64,000 nt of DNA from Polynucleobacter sp. AP-Ainpum-60-G11 (GTDB lineage: Bacteria; Pseudomonadota; Gammaproteobacteria; Burkholderiales; Burkholderiaceae): contig NZ_CP061318.1 of assembly GCF_018688375.1 (NCBI RefSeq), forward strand, positions 124,001 through 188,000, given 5' to 3'. Both the position numbers and the translations under genes were made by a program. Positions within the stretch are counted from its first letter, which is position 1; every line of letters starts with the position of its first letter. The notes under the pieces are model-generated. The model was not told where the DNA came from and searched no databases. It saw only the letters and a list, made by a program, of their open reading frames with translations. Below are positions 38,617 through 48,721 of this stretch, in pieces.

Positions 38617-39846
38617 ATGAGTAAAGACAACCGCGATTTATTGGTCGGATTGGATATTGGAACCTCCAAGGTGGTTGCTTTGGTCGCCGAACTAGGTGTT
38701 GATGGCCAATTCAATGTTGTTGGTGTTGGCCAAACTGCATCCAAAGGTTTGAAAAAAGGTGTCGTTGTCAATATTGAGGCAACAGTCCAGTCTATTCAAA
38801 AGGCGCTTGAAGAGGCTGAGGTGATGGCTGATCGCCAGATCGTTCAGGTCTTTACTGGTATCGCTGGAAATCACATTGTGAGCTTTAACTCCAGCGGTAT
38901 GGTGGCTATTCGCGATAAAGAGGTCAGCGCTGGCGATGTTGAGCGTGTTTTAGAGACTGCTAAAGCAATCAATATTCCAACGGATCAGCAAATCCTTCAC
39001 ATTCTTGTTCAAGAATTCATTATTGATGGGCAAGAAGATGTGCGTGAGCCAATTGGCATGAGCGGTTTACGCCTAGAAGTGAAAGTACATATTGTTACTG
39101 GCGCCGTGAGTGCTGCGCAAAATATTGTGAAATGTGTACGTCGCTGTGGCTTGGAGGTAAATGATCTCATCTTGCAGCCGCTTGCATCTAGCTTAGCCGT
39201 ATTAACTGAAGATGAAAAAGAATTAGGCGTTGTTTTGGTGGATATTGGTGGCGGTACGACCGATATTGCTATTTATTGTCAGGGCTCAATTCGACATACT
39301 GCAGTGATTCCAATTGCAGGCGATCAAATTACCAATGACATAGCAATGGCGTTGCGCACACCGACTATTGATGCGGAAGATCTCAAAATTCAATACGGTA
39401 TTGCTCGCCAAGATATGGCTGATCCGACCACCATGATTGATGTCCCGGGTGTTGGTGATCGTGAGCCACGACCAATGTCAAAACAAGCCTTAGCTGCAGT
39501 AATCGAACCCCGAGTTGAAGAATTATTCACTTTGGTGCGAGGGGTGGTTCGCGATTCTGGCTATGAAGATATGGTTTCTTCAGGAATCGTACTGACCGGT
39601 GGAACTGCATTAATGCCAGGCATGGTTGAGCTTGCTGAACAAGTGTTCTTGCGCCCAGCGCGCATTGGTACACCCGAGTACCGCGGCCATCTGCATGAAG
39701 TTTTGCGTAGCCCACGTTTTGCTACCAGCATCGGTTTATTAATGGAAGGCCAAGCGCAGTTGTTGCGTGGCCGTCGAGTATCTCAGTCAGGCGCGTTGCA
39801 GAGTGTGATCTCGCGCATGAAGGAATGGTTCGCAGGAAATTTTTAA
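38617..39846 (+). CDS. ftsA: Cell division protein FtsA
   Basis: Actin-like ATPase anchoring FtsZ to the membrane. I take the ATG at 38617 because AGGA stands 8 nt upstream; the ATG at 38611 has this element touching it. 409 residues: LLVGLDIGTSKVVAL phosphate-1 motif at the N-terminus, the 1C domain, GVVLVDIGGGTTDIA phosphate-2, and a C-terminal amphipathic helix (SRMKEWFAGNF) that serves as membrane tether. Confidence 0.97.
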   Translation: MSKDNRDLLVGLDIGTSKVVALVAELGVDGQFNVVGVGQTASKGLKKGVVVNIEATVQSIQKALEEAEVMADRQIVQVFTGIAGNHIVSFNSSGMVAIRDKEVSAGDVERVLETAKAINIPTDQQILHILVQEFIIDGQEDVREPIGMSGLRLEVKVHIVTGAVSAAQNIVKCVRRCGLEVNDLILQPLASSLAVLTEDEKELGVVLVDIGGGTTDIAIYCQGSIRHTAVIPIAGDQITNDIAMALRTPTIDAEDLKIQYGIARQDMADPTTMIDVPGVGDREPRPMSKQALAAVIEPRVEELFTLVRGVVRDSGYEDMVSSGIVLTGGTALMPGMVELAEQVFLRPARIGTPEYRGHLHEVLRSPRFATSIGLLMEGQAQLLRGRRVSQSGALQSVISRMKEWFAGNF

Positions 39847-39891
39847 GTTTTTCGTCGTCGTCAATGTAGTACTTATTACCTAGGAGGGTAT

Positions 39892-41232
39892 ATGGAATTT
39901 GAAATGTTAGATCAAGAAACAGCCGGCAAAACCATTATTAAAGTGGTTGGAGTTGGTGGTGCAGGTGGTAATGCAGTTCAGCACATGATTCGTCGCGGTG
40001 TTAATGGCGTAGAGTTTATTTGCATGAACACCGATGCTGGCGCTTTACAGCGTTCTGAGGCATCTGTGAATTTGCAACTGGGCTCTAGCGGACTCGGTGC
40101 TGGTGCAAAACCTGAAATTGGAGCGGCTTCTGCTGAGGAGGCCCGTGCTCGCATTGCAGACACATTGCAAGGTGCACATATGGTATTCATTACTGCCGGC
40201 ATGGGTGGTGGTACAGGTACTGGCGCAGCTCCAATCGTTGCTCAAGTTGCTAAAGAGATGGGTATTTTGACGGTTGGTGTTATCAGCAAGCCATTTGATT
40301 TTGAGGGCGTCAAGCGTCTTAAAGTTGCAGAGAATGGGGCAGCCGAATTAGAAGCATATGTTGATTCATTAATCGTTGTTCTTAATGAAAAACTCTTTGA
40401 AGTGATGGGTGAAGATGCTGAGTTTGATAAGGCATTCGCATGTGCTGATGATGTATTGCATAACGCTGTTTCAGGTATTGCAGAAATCATTAACGTTCAA
40501 GGCTTGATCAACGTCGACTTTGAAGACGTGAAAACAGTGATGGGCGAACAGGGCAAGGCAATGATGGGAACTGCAACAGTTTCTGGCATGGACCGTGCAC
40601 GCTTGGCTGCTGAAGCTGCCGTTGCTTCACCATTGCTCGAAGGTGTTGATTTATCCGGTGCGCGTGGTGTATTGGTGAATATCACTGCTAGCCGTTCACT
40701 GAAGTTGTCCGAGACTCGTGAAGTTATGGCAGCAATTCGTGGCTACGCTGCAGATGATGCAACAGTGATCTTCGGTACCGTTTATGACGAGAGCTTAGGT
40801 GATGCCTTGCGCGTGACTGTGGTTGCTACGGGTTTGAATAATCCACAAGCACGTCAACATCATCAACCAGAGGTGGTTTGGAGACAAGCCACTGGTACAC
40901 ACGATGCAATGCCAACAATGGCTGACTTAAACAGCTTTGCTCCAGCAAGTGCTTCAGCAGCAATGAGCAAGGTAAGTCTTGATTCAGCTTTGGGCACTAG
41001 CGCTGGTTTGGCAATGACGGGTGCGGGTAGTACGCCTTCGATCGCCGCTCAGCCAGCCACTAGCGGTGTTGACTACAGTCAATACGATTTGCCACGTGTA
41101 TTCCGTAGTTCGCGTGAAGCTGCACCAGCCCCTACTTTAGGTGCTGATAGCTCACCACAGGCAAAATCCATGTTGGATAAAGGGGCTGATTATTATGAAA
41201 TCCCAGCTTTTTTACGTAAGCAAGCAGATTAA
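39892..41232 (+). CDS. ftsZ: Cell division GTPase FtsZ
   Basis: Tubulin homologue forming the division ring. 446 residues; GTP signature GGGTGTG at 105-111, T7 loop motif with NVDFEDVKTVM, a variable linker rich in Ala/Ser (about 330-425), and the C-terminal conserved peptide YEIPAFLRKQ that binds FtsA and ZapD. A strong AGGAGGG ends 3 nt before the ATG, the best ribosome site in the cluster, in keeping with high FtsZ output. Last gene of the dcw cluster proper. Confidence 0.97.
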   Translation: MEFEMLDQETAGKTIIKVVGVGGAGGNAVQHMIRRGVNGVEFICMNTDAGALQRSEASVNLQLGSSGLGAGAKPEIGAASAEEARARIADTLQGAHMVFITAGMGGGTGTGAAPIVAQVAKEMGILTVGVISKPFDFEGVKRLKVAENGAAELEAYVDSLIVVLNEKLFEVMGEDAEFDKAFACADDVLHNAVSGIAEIINVQGLINVDFEDVKTVMGEQGKAMMGTATVSGMDRARLAAEAAVASPLLEGVDLSGARGVLVNITASRSLKLSETREVMAAIRGYAADDATVIFGTVYDESLGDALRVTVVATGLNNPQARQHHQPEVVWRQATGTHDAMPTMADLNSFAPASASAAMSKVSLDSALGTSAGLAMTGAGSTPSIAAQPATSGVDYSQYDLPRVFRSSREAAPAPTLGADSSPQAKSMLDKGADYYEIPAFLRKQAD

Positions 41233-41262
41233 TTAACTGCTTAATACAATAGGTAATGCAGA

Positions 41263-41313
41263 ATGCCAGCGCGGCGCCCCTCCGGACGACGAATCCCGCG
41301 CTTGCGTTGGCAT
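41263..41313. other. GC-rich hairpin after ftsZ
   Basis: ATGCCA (41263-41268) pairs with TGGCAT (41308-41313), and GCGCGG (41269-41274) pairs with CCGCGC (41296-41301), leaving a 6-nt bulge on one side and a GC-rich apical part containing TCCGGA. No T-tract follows, so it is not a standard intrinsic terminator. It may reduce read-through into the peroxiredoxin gene, protect the ftsZ mRNA end, or be a dispersed repeat. Confidence 0.5.
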
Positions 41314-41343
41314 GCTAAATAACAATTACTTATTGGAGATGTC

Positions 41344-41844
41344 ATGATTGCTGTCGGACAAAAATTACCTAACGCTACTCTTTATGAGTTTTTAGATGAA
41401 GCTAGCGAAGGTTGCGCTATCGGGCCAAATGCATTTGAAGTCGAGAAATTGACTGCTGGAAAAAAAGTCGTGATCTTTGCATTACCTGGTGCATTTACGC
41501 CAACCTGTTCTGCGAAGCATGTTCCTAGCTATGTTGAGCACTTTGATGCAATCAAAGCAAAAGGTGTTGATGAAATTTGGTGTATCTCAGTAAATGACCC
41601 ATTTGTGATGGGCGCCTGGGGCCGCGATCAAAAAGTAGGTAAAAAGATTCGCATGTTGGGTGATGGCAGCGCTGAATTTACTAAGAAACTCGGTTTGGAG
41701 TTGGATTTGACTGCCCGTGGTTTAGGCGTTCGTTCAGATCGCTATGCCATGATTGTTGAGGATGGTGTTGTGACATGCCTGGATCGTGAAGCTCCTGGTA
41801 AATTTGAAGTGAGCGACGCTGCTTCAATTTTGAAAAAGCTTTAA
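41344..41844 (+). CDS. Peroxiredoxin, Prx5 family
   Basis: Thiol peroxidase reducing H2O2 and organic peroxides. 166 residues in a thioredoxin fold; the peroxidatic cysteine is in [14 protein letters not shown] (Cys55). Another Cys sits in [12 protein letters not shown] near the C-terminus, in the position used as resolving Cys by some Prx5 members. A GGAG lies 7 nt before the ATG. A peroxiredoxin between ftsZ and lpxC is, to my knowledge, usual in Burkholderiales. Confidence 0.93.
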   Translation: MIAVGQKLPNATLYEFLDEASEGCAIGPNAFEVEKLTAGKKVVIFALPGAFTPTCSAKHVPSYVEHFDAIKAKGVDEIWCISVNDPFVMGAWGRDQKVGKKIRMLGDGSAEFTKKLGLELDLTARGLGVRSDRYAMIVEDGVVTCLDREAPGKFEVSDAASILKKL

Positions 41845-41872
41845 GAAATTATTCCTGAACTTAGATAAAACT

Positions 41873-42787
41873 ATGATGAAGCAACGCACGATCGCCACTC
41901 CGATTAAAACTGTGGGGATTGGCTTGCATTCTGGGCGCAAGGTGACCTTGTCTATTAAGCCTGCGCCAGTTAATTCAGGAATCCTATTTGTACGTGTAGA
42001 TACCCCAGAGCAATCGGTTGTACCGGCTACTGCTCTGGCGGTTTGCGACACACGCTTAGCCTCAGTAATTCAAAAAGATGGAGTTCGTGTTTCCACTGTG
42101 GAGCATCTACTTTCAGCCTGTGCAGGTCTAGGGCTTGATAATTTATTGATTGAACTTGATGGCGAAGAAGTTCCGATCATGGATGGCAGTGCAGCTTCAT
42201 TCTTATTTCTGATGGAATCAGCTGGTATTGCTGAGCAAGAGGCTTCAAGACAGTTTGTGGTGATTAAAAAACCCGTAGAAGTGAAAGAGGGCGATAAGCT
42301 TGCTCGCTTAGAACCTTTCTTTGGGTATAAGTTAGATTTCACAATCGACTTTAAGCATCCTGCAGTAGATAAGACTGGTCAGCGCTTTGTAGTTGATTTT
42401 GCGGAACATGCTTACCGAAGCGAGATTGGTCGTGCGCGCACTTTTGGCTTTGCTCATGAAGTTGAGGCATTGCGAGAAATGGGATTGGCACGCGGCGGCA
42501 GTTTAGATAACGCGATCGTGCTTGATGAGCATCGCATCCTCAATAACGAAGAGTTACGTTATGAAGATGAGTTTGTTCGCCATAAAATTTTGGATGCTAT
42601 TGGCGATCTGTATTTAGTCGGACACCCTATTGTGGGCTCTTACGTAGCTGAAAAATCAGGACACGCCTTAAATAACGCGCTCTTGCGTAAGCTGTTGGAA
42701 GACCCTAGTTCCTACGAAATTAGCAGCTTCCTTGAAAGCAAGGCTCCCGCAGCCTATTCCAAAGAGAGCCAACCCCTCTTTTTCTAG
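41873..42787 (+). CDS. lpxC: UDP-3-O-acyl-N-acetylglucosamine deacetylase
   Basis: Zinc-dependent committed step of lipid A synthesis. 304 residues. Zinc and catalytic residues are visible: [18 protein letters not shown] (His), the [13 protein letters not shown] loop, and [17 protein letters not shown] (His and Asp). No obvious Shine-Dalgarno element precedes the ATG. Its presence confirms an LPS-bearing Gram-negative. Confidence 0.97.
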   Translation: MMKQRTIATPIKTVGIGLHSGRKVTLSIKPAPVNSGILFVRVDTPEQSVVPATALAVCDTRLASVIQKDGVRVSTVEHLLSACAGLGLDNLLIELDGEEVPIMDGSAASFLFLMESAGIAEQEASRQFVVIKKPVEVKEGDKLARLEPFFGYKLDFTIDFKHPAVDKTGQRFVVDFAEHAYRSEIGRARTFGFAHEVEALREMGLARGGSLDNAIVLDEHRILNNEELRYEDEFVRHKILDAIGDLYLVGHPIVGSYVAEKSGHALNNALLRKLLEDPSSYEISSFLESKAPAAYSKESQPLFF

Positions 42788-42789
42788 GT

Positions 42790-43293
42790 TTATTTAGGTT
42801 TACTTTGAAGTAGGCGCTCAACCGCCTTGCGTAGATCAGAATCTGGCGCCAATTTCTCTAATAAGGATTCCCAGGAAGCTCTTGCCACAGCATTAAAGCC
42901 TTTTGGCTTTTGGCTAGCCTGCTGTCCCACGCGAGGTTTAATTTCCCAGCTCGGTGGTGCTGGTTTGAGGCGCACCTTAATACTTGCACAGACCACCCCT
43001 TTTTTATCTAACTCATTGATTAAACTAGGTAAAACCTGTTGAAGGCGGGTGGCGATACTGGCGCCATTCACTAATAAAAACAGCTCGTTCTGTCCGCCGG
43101 AGCGCCAGCCAGCCTCAATTTTGGGTGCTAAGTTATCCAAATCTAGCTCAAAAAGAGCTGCTTTGAGGGCAATTTTAAGTTTGGCAAGATCTTCTGTTTT
43201 AGCCAAAATACCGCCTAAGCCCTCTGAGTCCCGCAAATACTCCAACCACTCATGGGCGGCTTTCGTGCGGACAGGTTTAGGGGGGAAGTTCAT
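42790..43293 (-). CDS. DUF721 / DciA-like protein
   Basis: About 167 residues from the ATG at 43293; a TTG at 43323 would add ten residues. Central part (about 35-115) has the DUF721 layout with LKIALKAALFELDLDNLAPKI-type beta/alpha pattern, then LPSLINELDKKGVVCASIKVRL. Related DciA proteins load the replicative helicase where DnaC or DnaI is absent; whether this copy does so is inference. A DUF721 gene between lpxC and secA is a known betaproteobacterial arrangement. It is divergent from secA and converges on lpxC. Confidence 0.75.
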   Translation of the reverse strand: MNFPPKPVRTKAAHEWLEYLRDSEGLGGILAKTEDLAKLKIALKAALFELDLDNLAPKIEAGWRSGGQNELFLLVNGASIATRLQQVLPSLINELDKKGVVCASIKVRLKPAPPSWEIKPRVGQQASQKPKGFNAVARASWESLLEKLAPDSDLRKAVERLLQSKPK

Positions 43294-43347
43294 ATAAAAA
43301 GAGGGTGCGGGTGATAAACTCAAGGTCTTAATTTACTTCAATATCCC

Positions 43348-46113
43348 ATGGTAATCGGTCTTCTTAAAACCCTGGTCGGCAGTCGTAACGACCGCCTCTT
43401 AAAACAGTATCGCAAAGTGGTTGCCAAAGTTAGTGCTTTAGAGCCTAGCCTGCAAGCTTTGGATGATGCCGCACTGCAAGCTAAAACTGCTGAGTTCAAG
43501 TCACGTTTAGCTGCGGGTGAGTCATTAGATGATATTGCTCCAGAAGCTTTTGCGGTGGTTCGTGAAGCGAGCACGCGGGTAATGAAGATGCGTCATTTTG
43601 ATGCGCAGATGATGGGTGGCCTGGCACTGCATCAAGGCAAGATTGCTGAAATGGGAACGGGCGAAGGTAAAACCTTAACCGCTACGCTTCCTGTGTATTT
43701 GAATGCCTTAACCGGTAAGGGCGTTCACGTCATTACAGTAAATGATTACTTGGCTCAGCGAGATGCTGAGTGGATGTCAACACTCTATAACTTCTTAGGC
43801 ATGAAGGTTGGCGTCAATCTATCTCAGATGGACCACACTACCAAACAAGAAGCTTATGCAGCTGATATCACTTACGGTACTAATAATGAGTTTGGTTTTG
43901 ACTACCTCCGTGACAACATGGTGCAAGACTTGGGTCAACGTGTACAGCGTGGACTAGCTTATGCAATTGTTGACGAGGTCGACTCCATTCTGATTGATGA
44001 GGCTCGTACTCCGTTGATCATTTCTGGTCAGGCTGAAGATCACACTGATTTATATATCAAGATCAATGCATTGCCTGCTTACTTAGAGCGTCAAATCGGT
44101 GAAGAAAAAGCAGACGGCACTGGCGTTGAAAGGCCGGGTGATTATTGGGTAGATGAGAAGTCCCAGCAAGTCTATTTAACAGAGCGCGGTCACGATAAAG
44201 CTGAGACGGCTTTAGTTGAGCTTGGTGCCTTGAATGATGGCGACTCTTTGTATGCCCCGCAAAATATTACTTTGATGCACCACGTGTATGCAGCATTGCG
44301 TGCGCACACTCTGTACAACCGTGATCAACAATATGTTGTTCAAAACGGTGAAGTCATTATTGTTGATGAGTTCACAGGACGCTTAATGCAGGGTCGTCGC
44401 TGGTCTGATGGCTTACATCAAGCGGTTGAAGCCAAAGAAGGCGTGCAGATTCAGAATGAGAATCAGACCCTAGCTACGATTACCTTCCAGAACTACTTCC
44501 GTATGTACGGCAAGTTGGCTGGTATGACTGGTACTGCTGATACTGAAGCGTATGAGTTCAAGGAAATTTATAACCTTGAAACGGTAGTCATTCCTCCAAA
44601 TCGCATCAGCCAAAGAAAAGATCGTCAAGATCAGATCTACAAGACATCGCGTGAGCGGTACGATGCAGTCATTAAAGACATTGAGGATTGCTATCAGCGT
44701 GGCCAACCTGTATTGGTTGGTACAACCTCGATTGAGAACTCAGAATTAATTGCAGGCTTGCTCGACAAGCGTCAGTTGCCACATCAAGTTTTGAACGCAA
44801 AACAGCATGCTCGCGAAGCAGAGATTATTGCTCAAGCTGGTAGACCTAAGATGATCACCATTGCCACCAATATGGCTGGTCGTGGAACGGATATCGTCTT
44901 GGGTGGCAATGTTGGTAAACAATCTTCCTTAATTGAAGCGGATGCTGGCCTATCGGATGCAGACAAGGCAAGCAAGATTAAGACTTTGCAAGATGAGTGG
45001 CAAAGCCTGCATGATCAAGTATTGGCTGCAGGTGGTTTACATATCATTGGTACAGAGCGTCATGAGAGTCGCCGTATTGATAATCAGCTGCGTGGTCGCG
45101 CTGGTCGTCAGGGTGATTCTGGTTCTTCACGTTTTTATCTTTCCTTGGATGATTCACTCTTGCGTATTTTTGCTGGTGATCGTCTGCGCGCAGTAATGGA
45201 TCGTCTCAAGATGCCTGATGGCGAGCCGATTGAGGCTGGCATGGTGACTCGTTCAATTGAGTCTGCTCAGCGTAAGGTTGAAGGTCGTAACTTTGATATT
45301 CGTAAGCAATTGTTGGAATATGACGACGTTGCTAACGATCAGCGTAAAGAAACTTATCGCCTCAGAAATGAAGTTCTTGAAAGCGCCGATGTTGGTGAGT
45401 TGATTGCCAATTTGCGGGAGGATGTATTACGTGGCATTTGTGCCTTGTACGTTCCCCTAGAGTCCATGGAAGAGCAGTGGGACTTAGTTGGCCTTGAGAA
45501 TGTGTTGGCTAGCGATTGGGGTTTAACCGTTGATCTAAAAAATTGGGTTGAAAATGCTGAGTCTATGGACGACGAGCAAATCGTTGATCACGTTCTAGAG
45601 GCAGCAAAAGAAACCTATGATGCAAAAGTAGAGCTTTCTGGACGCACATCTTTTGCTGGATTTGAGCGCTCTGTTTTGCTTTATAGCTTAGATACGCATT
45701 GGCGTGAACATTTAGCTGCTTTGGATCATTTGCGTCAAGGTATCCATTTGCGTGGCTATGCTCAGAAAGATCCAAAACAAGAATATCGTCGCGAAGCATT
45801 TGAGCTCTATGGTGAGTTACTTAACGTCATCAAGAATGATGTTGTAAAAAGCATCATGACAGTCCAGATTCGTAGTGCAAGCGAGTTGGATGAAGCATCT
45901 GAGTCGATGAATGAAGATTTAGCTAAACTGTCCGATGTGCAGTATCAGCACGCCGATGCCGATCTTGAGGTAGCTGGTTCAACTGGCGATCGTGGCGCAG
46001 CAATTGAAATTACTCCTGCTCCTATGCGCGCTGGCCCTAAGGTCGGCCGCAATGATCCTTGTACTTGCGGTAGTGGTAAGAAGTACAAGAACTGCTGCGG
46101 CGCATTAAGTTAA
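43348..46113 (+). CDS. secA: Preprotein translocase ATPase SecA
   Basis: Motor of the Sec export pathway. 921 residues: NBD1 with Walker A GTGEGKT (103-109) and the DEVD box in [17 protein letters not shown], preprotein cross-linking domain, NBD2 with [12 protein letters not shown] and the [10 protein letters not shown] motif, helical scaffold domain, a linker, and the C-terminal zinc/SecB-binding tail [13 protein letters not shown] (Cys905, 907, 916, 917). No clear ribosome site before the ATG. Confidence 0.98.
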   Translation: MVIGLLKTLVGSRNDRLLKQYRKVVAKVSALEPSLQALDDAALQAKTAEFKSRLAAGESLDDIAPEAFAVVREASTRVMKMRHFDAQMMGGLALHQGKIAEMGTGEGKTLTATLPVYLNALTGKGVHVITVNDYLAQRDAEWMSTLYNFLGMKVGVNLSQMDHTTKQEAYAADITYGTNNEFGFDYLRDNMVQDLGQRVQRGLAYAIVDEVDSILIDEARTPLIISGQAEDHTDLYIKINALPAYLERQIGEEKADGTGVERPGDYWVDEKSQQVYLTERGHDKAETALVELGALNDGDSLYAPQNITLMHHVYAALRAHTLYNRDQQYVVQNGEVIIVDEFTGRLMQGRRWSDGLHQAVEAKEGVQIQNENQTLATITFQNYFRMYGKLAGMTGTADTEAYEFKEIYNLETVVIPPNRISQRKDRQDQIYKTSRERYDAVIKDIEDCYQRGQPVLVGTTSIENSELIAGLLDKRQLPHQVLNAKQHAREAEIIAQAGRPKMITIATNMAGRGTDIVLGGNVGKQSSLIEADAGLSDADKASKIKTLQDEWQSLHDQVLAAGGLHIIGTERHESRRIDNQLRGRAGRQGDSGSSRFYLSLDDSLLRIFAGDRLRAVMDRLKMPDGEPIEAGMVTRSIESAQRKVEGRNFDIRKQLLEYDDVANDQRKETYRLRNEVLESADVGELIANLREDVLRGICALYVPLESMEEQWDLVGLENVLASDWGLTVDLKNWVENAESMDDEQIVDHVLEAAKETYDAKVELSGRTSFAGFERSVLLYSLDTHWREHLAALDHLRQGIHLRGYAQKDPKQEYRREAFELYGELLNVIKNDVVKSIMTVQIRSASELDEASESMNEDLAKLSDVQYQHADADLEVAGSTGDRGAAIEITPAPMRAGPKVGRNDPCTCGSGKKYKNCCGALS

Positions 46114-46132
46114 ATTAACTGGGATTTAAAAA

Positions 46133-46154
46133 GAGCTGCCGCACTCGGCAGCTC
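46133..46154 (-). terminator. Hairpin between secA and argJ with minus-strand terminator polarity
   Basis: GAGCTGCCG and CGGCAGCTC form a perfect 9-bp stem around CACT. On the plus strand it is followed by CGCAATG, without a T-tract. On the minus strand the stem is followed by TTTTTAAA, the layout of a Rho-independent terminator. No minus-strand gene ends here, so it may terminate antisense transcription from argJ or simply cap the 3' end of the secA mRNA. Confidence 0.5.
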
Positions 46155-46183
46155 CGCAATGCCTCATCTACAATTGTCAGATC

Positions 46184-47419
46184 ATGACAGTTAACCTACC
46201 ACTCCCCCAAAAAGACCAACTTAAGCCTGTTAAAGGTTTTCAGATGGGCATCGCTGAAGCTGGAATCAAGAAAGCTAATCGCAAAGACTTATTGGTGATG
46301 ACCTTAGCGCCTGGCTCCCAGGTTGCTGGTGTCTTTACCTTAAATCGTTTCTGCGCTGCACCGGTTCAGATATGCCGTGAGCATTTAGCTCTGGATGGAT
46401 CTAAGGGTGAGATTCGCGCTTTGGTAGTCAACACCGGAAATGCCAATGCCGGAACTGGCGAGCGCGGCATGAAAGATGCCTTATCCACTTGCGCCGAATT
46501 AGCAAAAGAATTGAAGCTCAATCCAGAACAAATTCTGCCGTTTTCAACCGGCGTGATTCTTGAGCCGCTGCCAATTGATAAGTTGATTTCCGCTTTACCT
46601 AAAGCAGTGGCTAATTTAGGTGAAGACCATTGGTTCGATGCTGCAGAAGCCATCATGACAACGGATACGCAGCCTAAGGCTACATCTACCACTGTGGATA
46701 CTCCGTCTGGACCTGTAACGATCACGGGTATCTGCAAGGGCGCAGGCATGATTCATCCAAATATGGCAACTATGTTGGGATTCATTGCCACTGATGCTGG
46801 GTTTGCTCCAGGCTTGTTAAATACATTAACTCGTGAGATTGCTGATCTTTCATTTAACGCTATTACGATTGATGGCGATACCTCGACGAATGATTCATTC
46901 ATCATCATGGCGACTGGCCAGTCAGCGGTACGGATTCAATCAACTAGTGATGCTAGTTATAACTTAGTTCGATCCGCATTAATTGATCTCGCCCGTGAGC
47001 TTGCCCAAATGATTGTGAGGGATGGCGAGGGGGCAACTAAATTTATTACGATTGATGTGCAAGGTGGCAAGACTGAAGAGGAGTGTCGCTTGGTTGCAGA
47101 GGCAATCGCTCACTCACCTTTGGTAAAAACCGCTTTCTTTGCGAGTGACCCCAACCTAGGCCGCATCTTGGCTGCAATTGGCTATGCAGGTATTCATGAT
47201 CTTGATGTTAACCAAGTGCAAATGTGGCTTGGAGATGTGTGGGTTGCTAAGAATGGTGGCCGTAATCCTGATTACCAAGAAGCTGACGGTCAAAGAGTAA
47301 TGCAGGCCCCGGAAATTACTGTCAAGATTGATTTGGGTCGCGGATCAGCACGGCAGACGATGTGGACTTGCGATCTATCGCATGACTACGTTTCCATTAA
47401 TGCTGATTACCGCTCATAG
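46184..47419 (+). CDS. argJ: Bifunctional glutamate N-acetyltransferase / N-acetylglutamate synthase
   Basis: Recycles the acetyl group from N-acetylornithine to glutamate in arginine synthesis. 411 residues. Self-cleavage motif MATMLGF with nucleophilic Thr196 ([15 protein letters not shown]) yields alpha and beta chains. The C-terminal region with [16 protein letters not shown] and [11 protein letters not shown] is conserved. Separated from secA by 70 nt with the hairpin; followed 11 nt later by an ATPase gene. Confidence 0.97.
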   Translation: MTVNLPLPQKDQLKPVKGFQMGIAEAGIKKANRKDLLVMTLAPGSQVAGVFTLNRFCAAPVQICREHLALDGSKGEIRALVVNTGNANAGTGERGMKDALSTCAELAKELKLNPEQILPFSTGVILEPLPIDKLISALPKAVANLGEDHWFDAAEAIMTTDTQPKATSTTVDTPSGPVTITGICKGAGMIHPNMATMLGFIATDAGFAPGLLNTLTREIADLSFNAITIDGDTSTNDSFIIMATGQSAVRIQSTSDASYNLVRSALIDLARELAQMIVRDGEGATKFITIDVQGGKTEEECRLVAEAIAHSPLVKTAFFASDPNLGRILAAIGYAGIHDLDVNQVQMWLGDVWVAKNGGRNPDYQEADGQRVMQAPEITVKIDLGRGSARQTMWTCDLSHDYVSINADYRS

Positions 47420-47430
47420 GAATTTGTTAC

Positions 47431-48291
47431 ATGAATGAAAAATTGGAGCAACTCCTCAGTCATCTCGAAACGTTTTTGCCTAAAGCCTTGACGGAAGAGC
47501 AGTGGAAATCATCAACCGCTTTTAGATGGCGTCGTCGCGATAGTATTTTCGGGAGTATTGGATTTTTGCAGCCAGTTAAACATGTTGCAGATATTAGTTT
47601 TGAAGATCTCAAAAATATTGATCGTCAGCGTGATGCGATTCGTGACAATACAAAGAACTTCATCCAAAAAAAGCCGGCCAATAATATTTTATTAACGGGC
47701 GCTCGTGGCACGGGTAAGTCATCACTCATTAAAGCTAGCCTGCATGAGTTTGCTAGCCAAGGCTTGCGTTTGGTTGAGGTAGAAAAAGAGCACTTAGCGG
47801 ACTTAGCTGATATCACGGATTTATTGGCTGATCGCCCAGAGCGTTTTATCGTTTTTTGTGATGACCTCTCATTCGAGGATGGGGAGTCTGGCTATAAAGC
47901 AATGAAGTCCGCTTTAGATGGCTCTGTATCTGCTCAAGTCGACAATATTTTGATTTACGCTACCTCCAATCGACGTCACCTCTTGCCTGAATACATGAAG
48001 GACAACGAAGGCTATGTCCATGGTGATGATGGAGAAATTCATCCGGGTGAAGTGGTTGAAGAAAAGATTTCTCTCTCTGAGCGTTTTGGCCTATGGCTAT
48101 CTTTCTATCCACCAAAGCAAGATGAGTATCTAGAAATTGTTGCTCACTGGCTAGGTCATTTTGGTTTGAGCGATGCACAGATTCAGGGTGCACGAGCTGA
48201 AGCGTTGGTTTGGGCTCTGGAGCGCGGCTCACGCTCTGGCCGCGTAGCTTGGCAGTTTGCTAAGCACTGGGCTGGCTCCCATTCTGCTTAA
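47431..48291 (+). CDS. DUF815-type AAA ATPase
   Basis: 286 residues; P-loop GARGTGKSS at about 90-98, Walker B FIVFCDDLSFEDGE (about 145-158), and a sensor-like IYATSNRRHLLPEYM. This is the DUF815 layout of single-domain ATPases often found beside argJ and mutT in betaproteobacteria. Biological role unknown; RecA/AAA-type remodelling is inferred only from the fold. Likely co-transcribed with argJ and the following mutT. Confidence 0.85.
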   Translation: MNEKLEQLLSHLETFLPKALTEEQWKSSTAFRWRRRDSIFGSIGFLQPVKHVADISFEDLKNIDRQRDAIRDNTKNFIQKKPANNILLTGARGTGKSSLIKASLHEFASQGLRLVEVEKEHLADLADITDLLADRPERFIVFCDDLSFEDGESGYKAMKSALDGSVSAQVDNILIYATSNRRHLLPEYMKDNEGYVHGDDGEIHPGEVVEEKISLSERFGLWLSFYPPKQDEYLEIVAHWLGHFGLSDAQIQGARAEALVWALERGSRSGRVAWQFAKHWAGSHSA

Positions 48292-48304
48292 TCATTGACG
48301 ACTC

Positions 48305-48721
48305 ATGAATGACGCTAATCGCCCTGTGACGGAGGTCGCTGCTGGGATTCTATTGGATGCAGAAGGCCGCTATCTTCTGGGCCAGCGCCCTGAAGGTAAG
48401 CCGTATGCAGGTTACTGGGAAGTGCCTGGTGGAAAAATTGAAAGTGGTGAGTCTGTATTTGCAGCGCTGAAGCGTGAATTACAAGAAGAGCTTGGGATTG
48501 ATATTGAGTCTAGCGAAGAGTTGGTCGTTTTAGAGCATGACTACCCACATGCCTACGTCCGCTTGCATGTCAGCATCATTCGAAAATGGAGTGGGATACC
48601 AAAGGGATGTGAGGGTCAGGCGCTATCTTGGCAAATGCTTGGTAATGCACTACCAACGGTGGAGCCTTTATTACCAGCTGCGTGGCCTATGCTGGAAAAG
48701 CTGAAACTACTAAAAGCTTAA
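48305..48721 (+). CDS. mutT: NUDIX hydrolase, probable 8-oxo-dGTP diphosphatase MutT
   Basis: 138 residues. A full Nudix box (G-x5-E-x7-RELQEELG) lies at about 43-65. The N-terminal VTEVAAGILLDAEGRYLLGQRP and PYAGYWEVPGGKIE segments are MutT-like, pointing to sanitising oxidised dGTP. It stands 13 nt after the ATPase gene and overlaps the end of zapD (minus strand) by 4 nt. Confidence 0.88.
   Translation: MNDANRPVTEVAAGILLDAEGRYLLGQRPEGKPYAGYWEVPGGKIESGESVFAALKRELQEELGIDIESSEELVVLEHDYPHAYVRLHVSIIRKWSGIPKGCEGQALSWQMLGNALPTVEPLLPAAWPMLEKLKLLKA

Noticed and set aside
41344..41844. The peroxiredoxin gene as a foreign insertion in the cell-wall cluster
   Set aside because: A peroxiredoxin between ftsZ and lpxC is, to my knowledge, common in Burkholderiales, and its codon use matches the neighbours.
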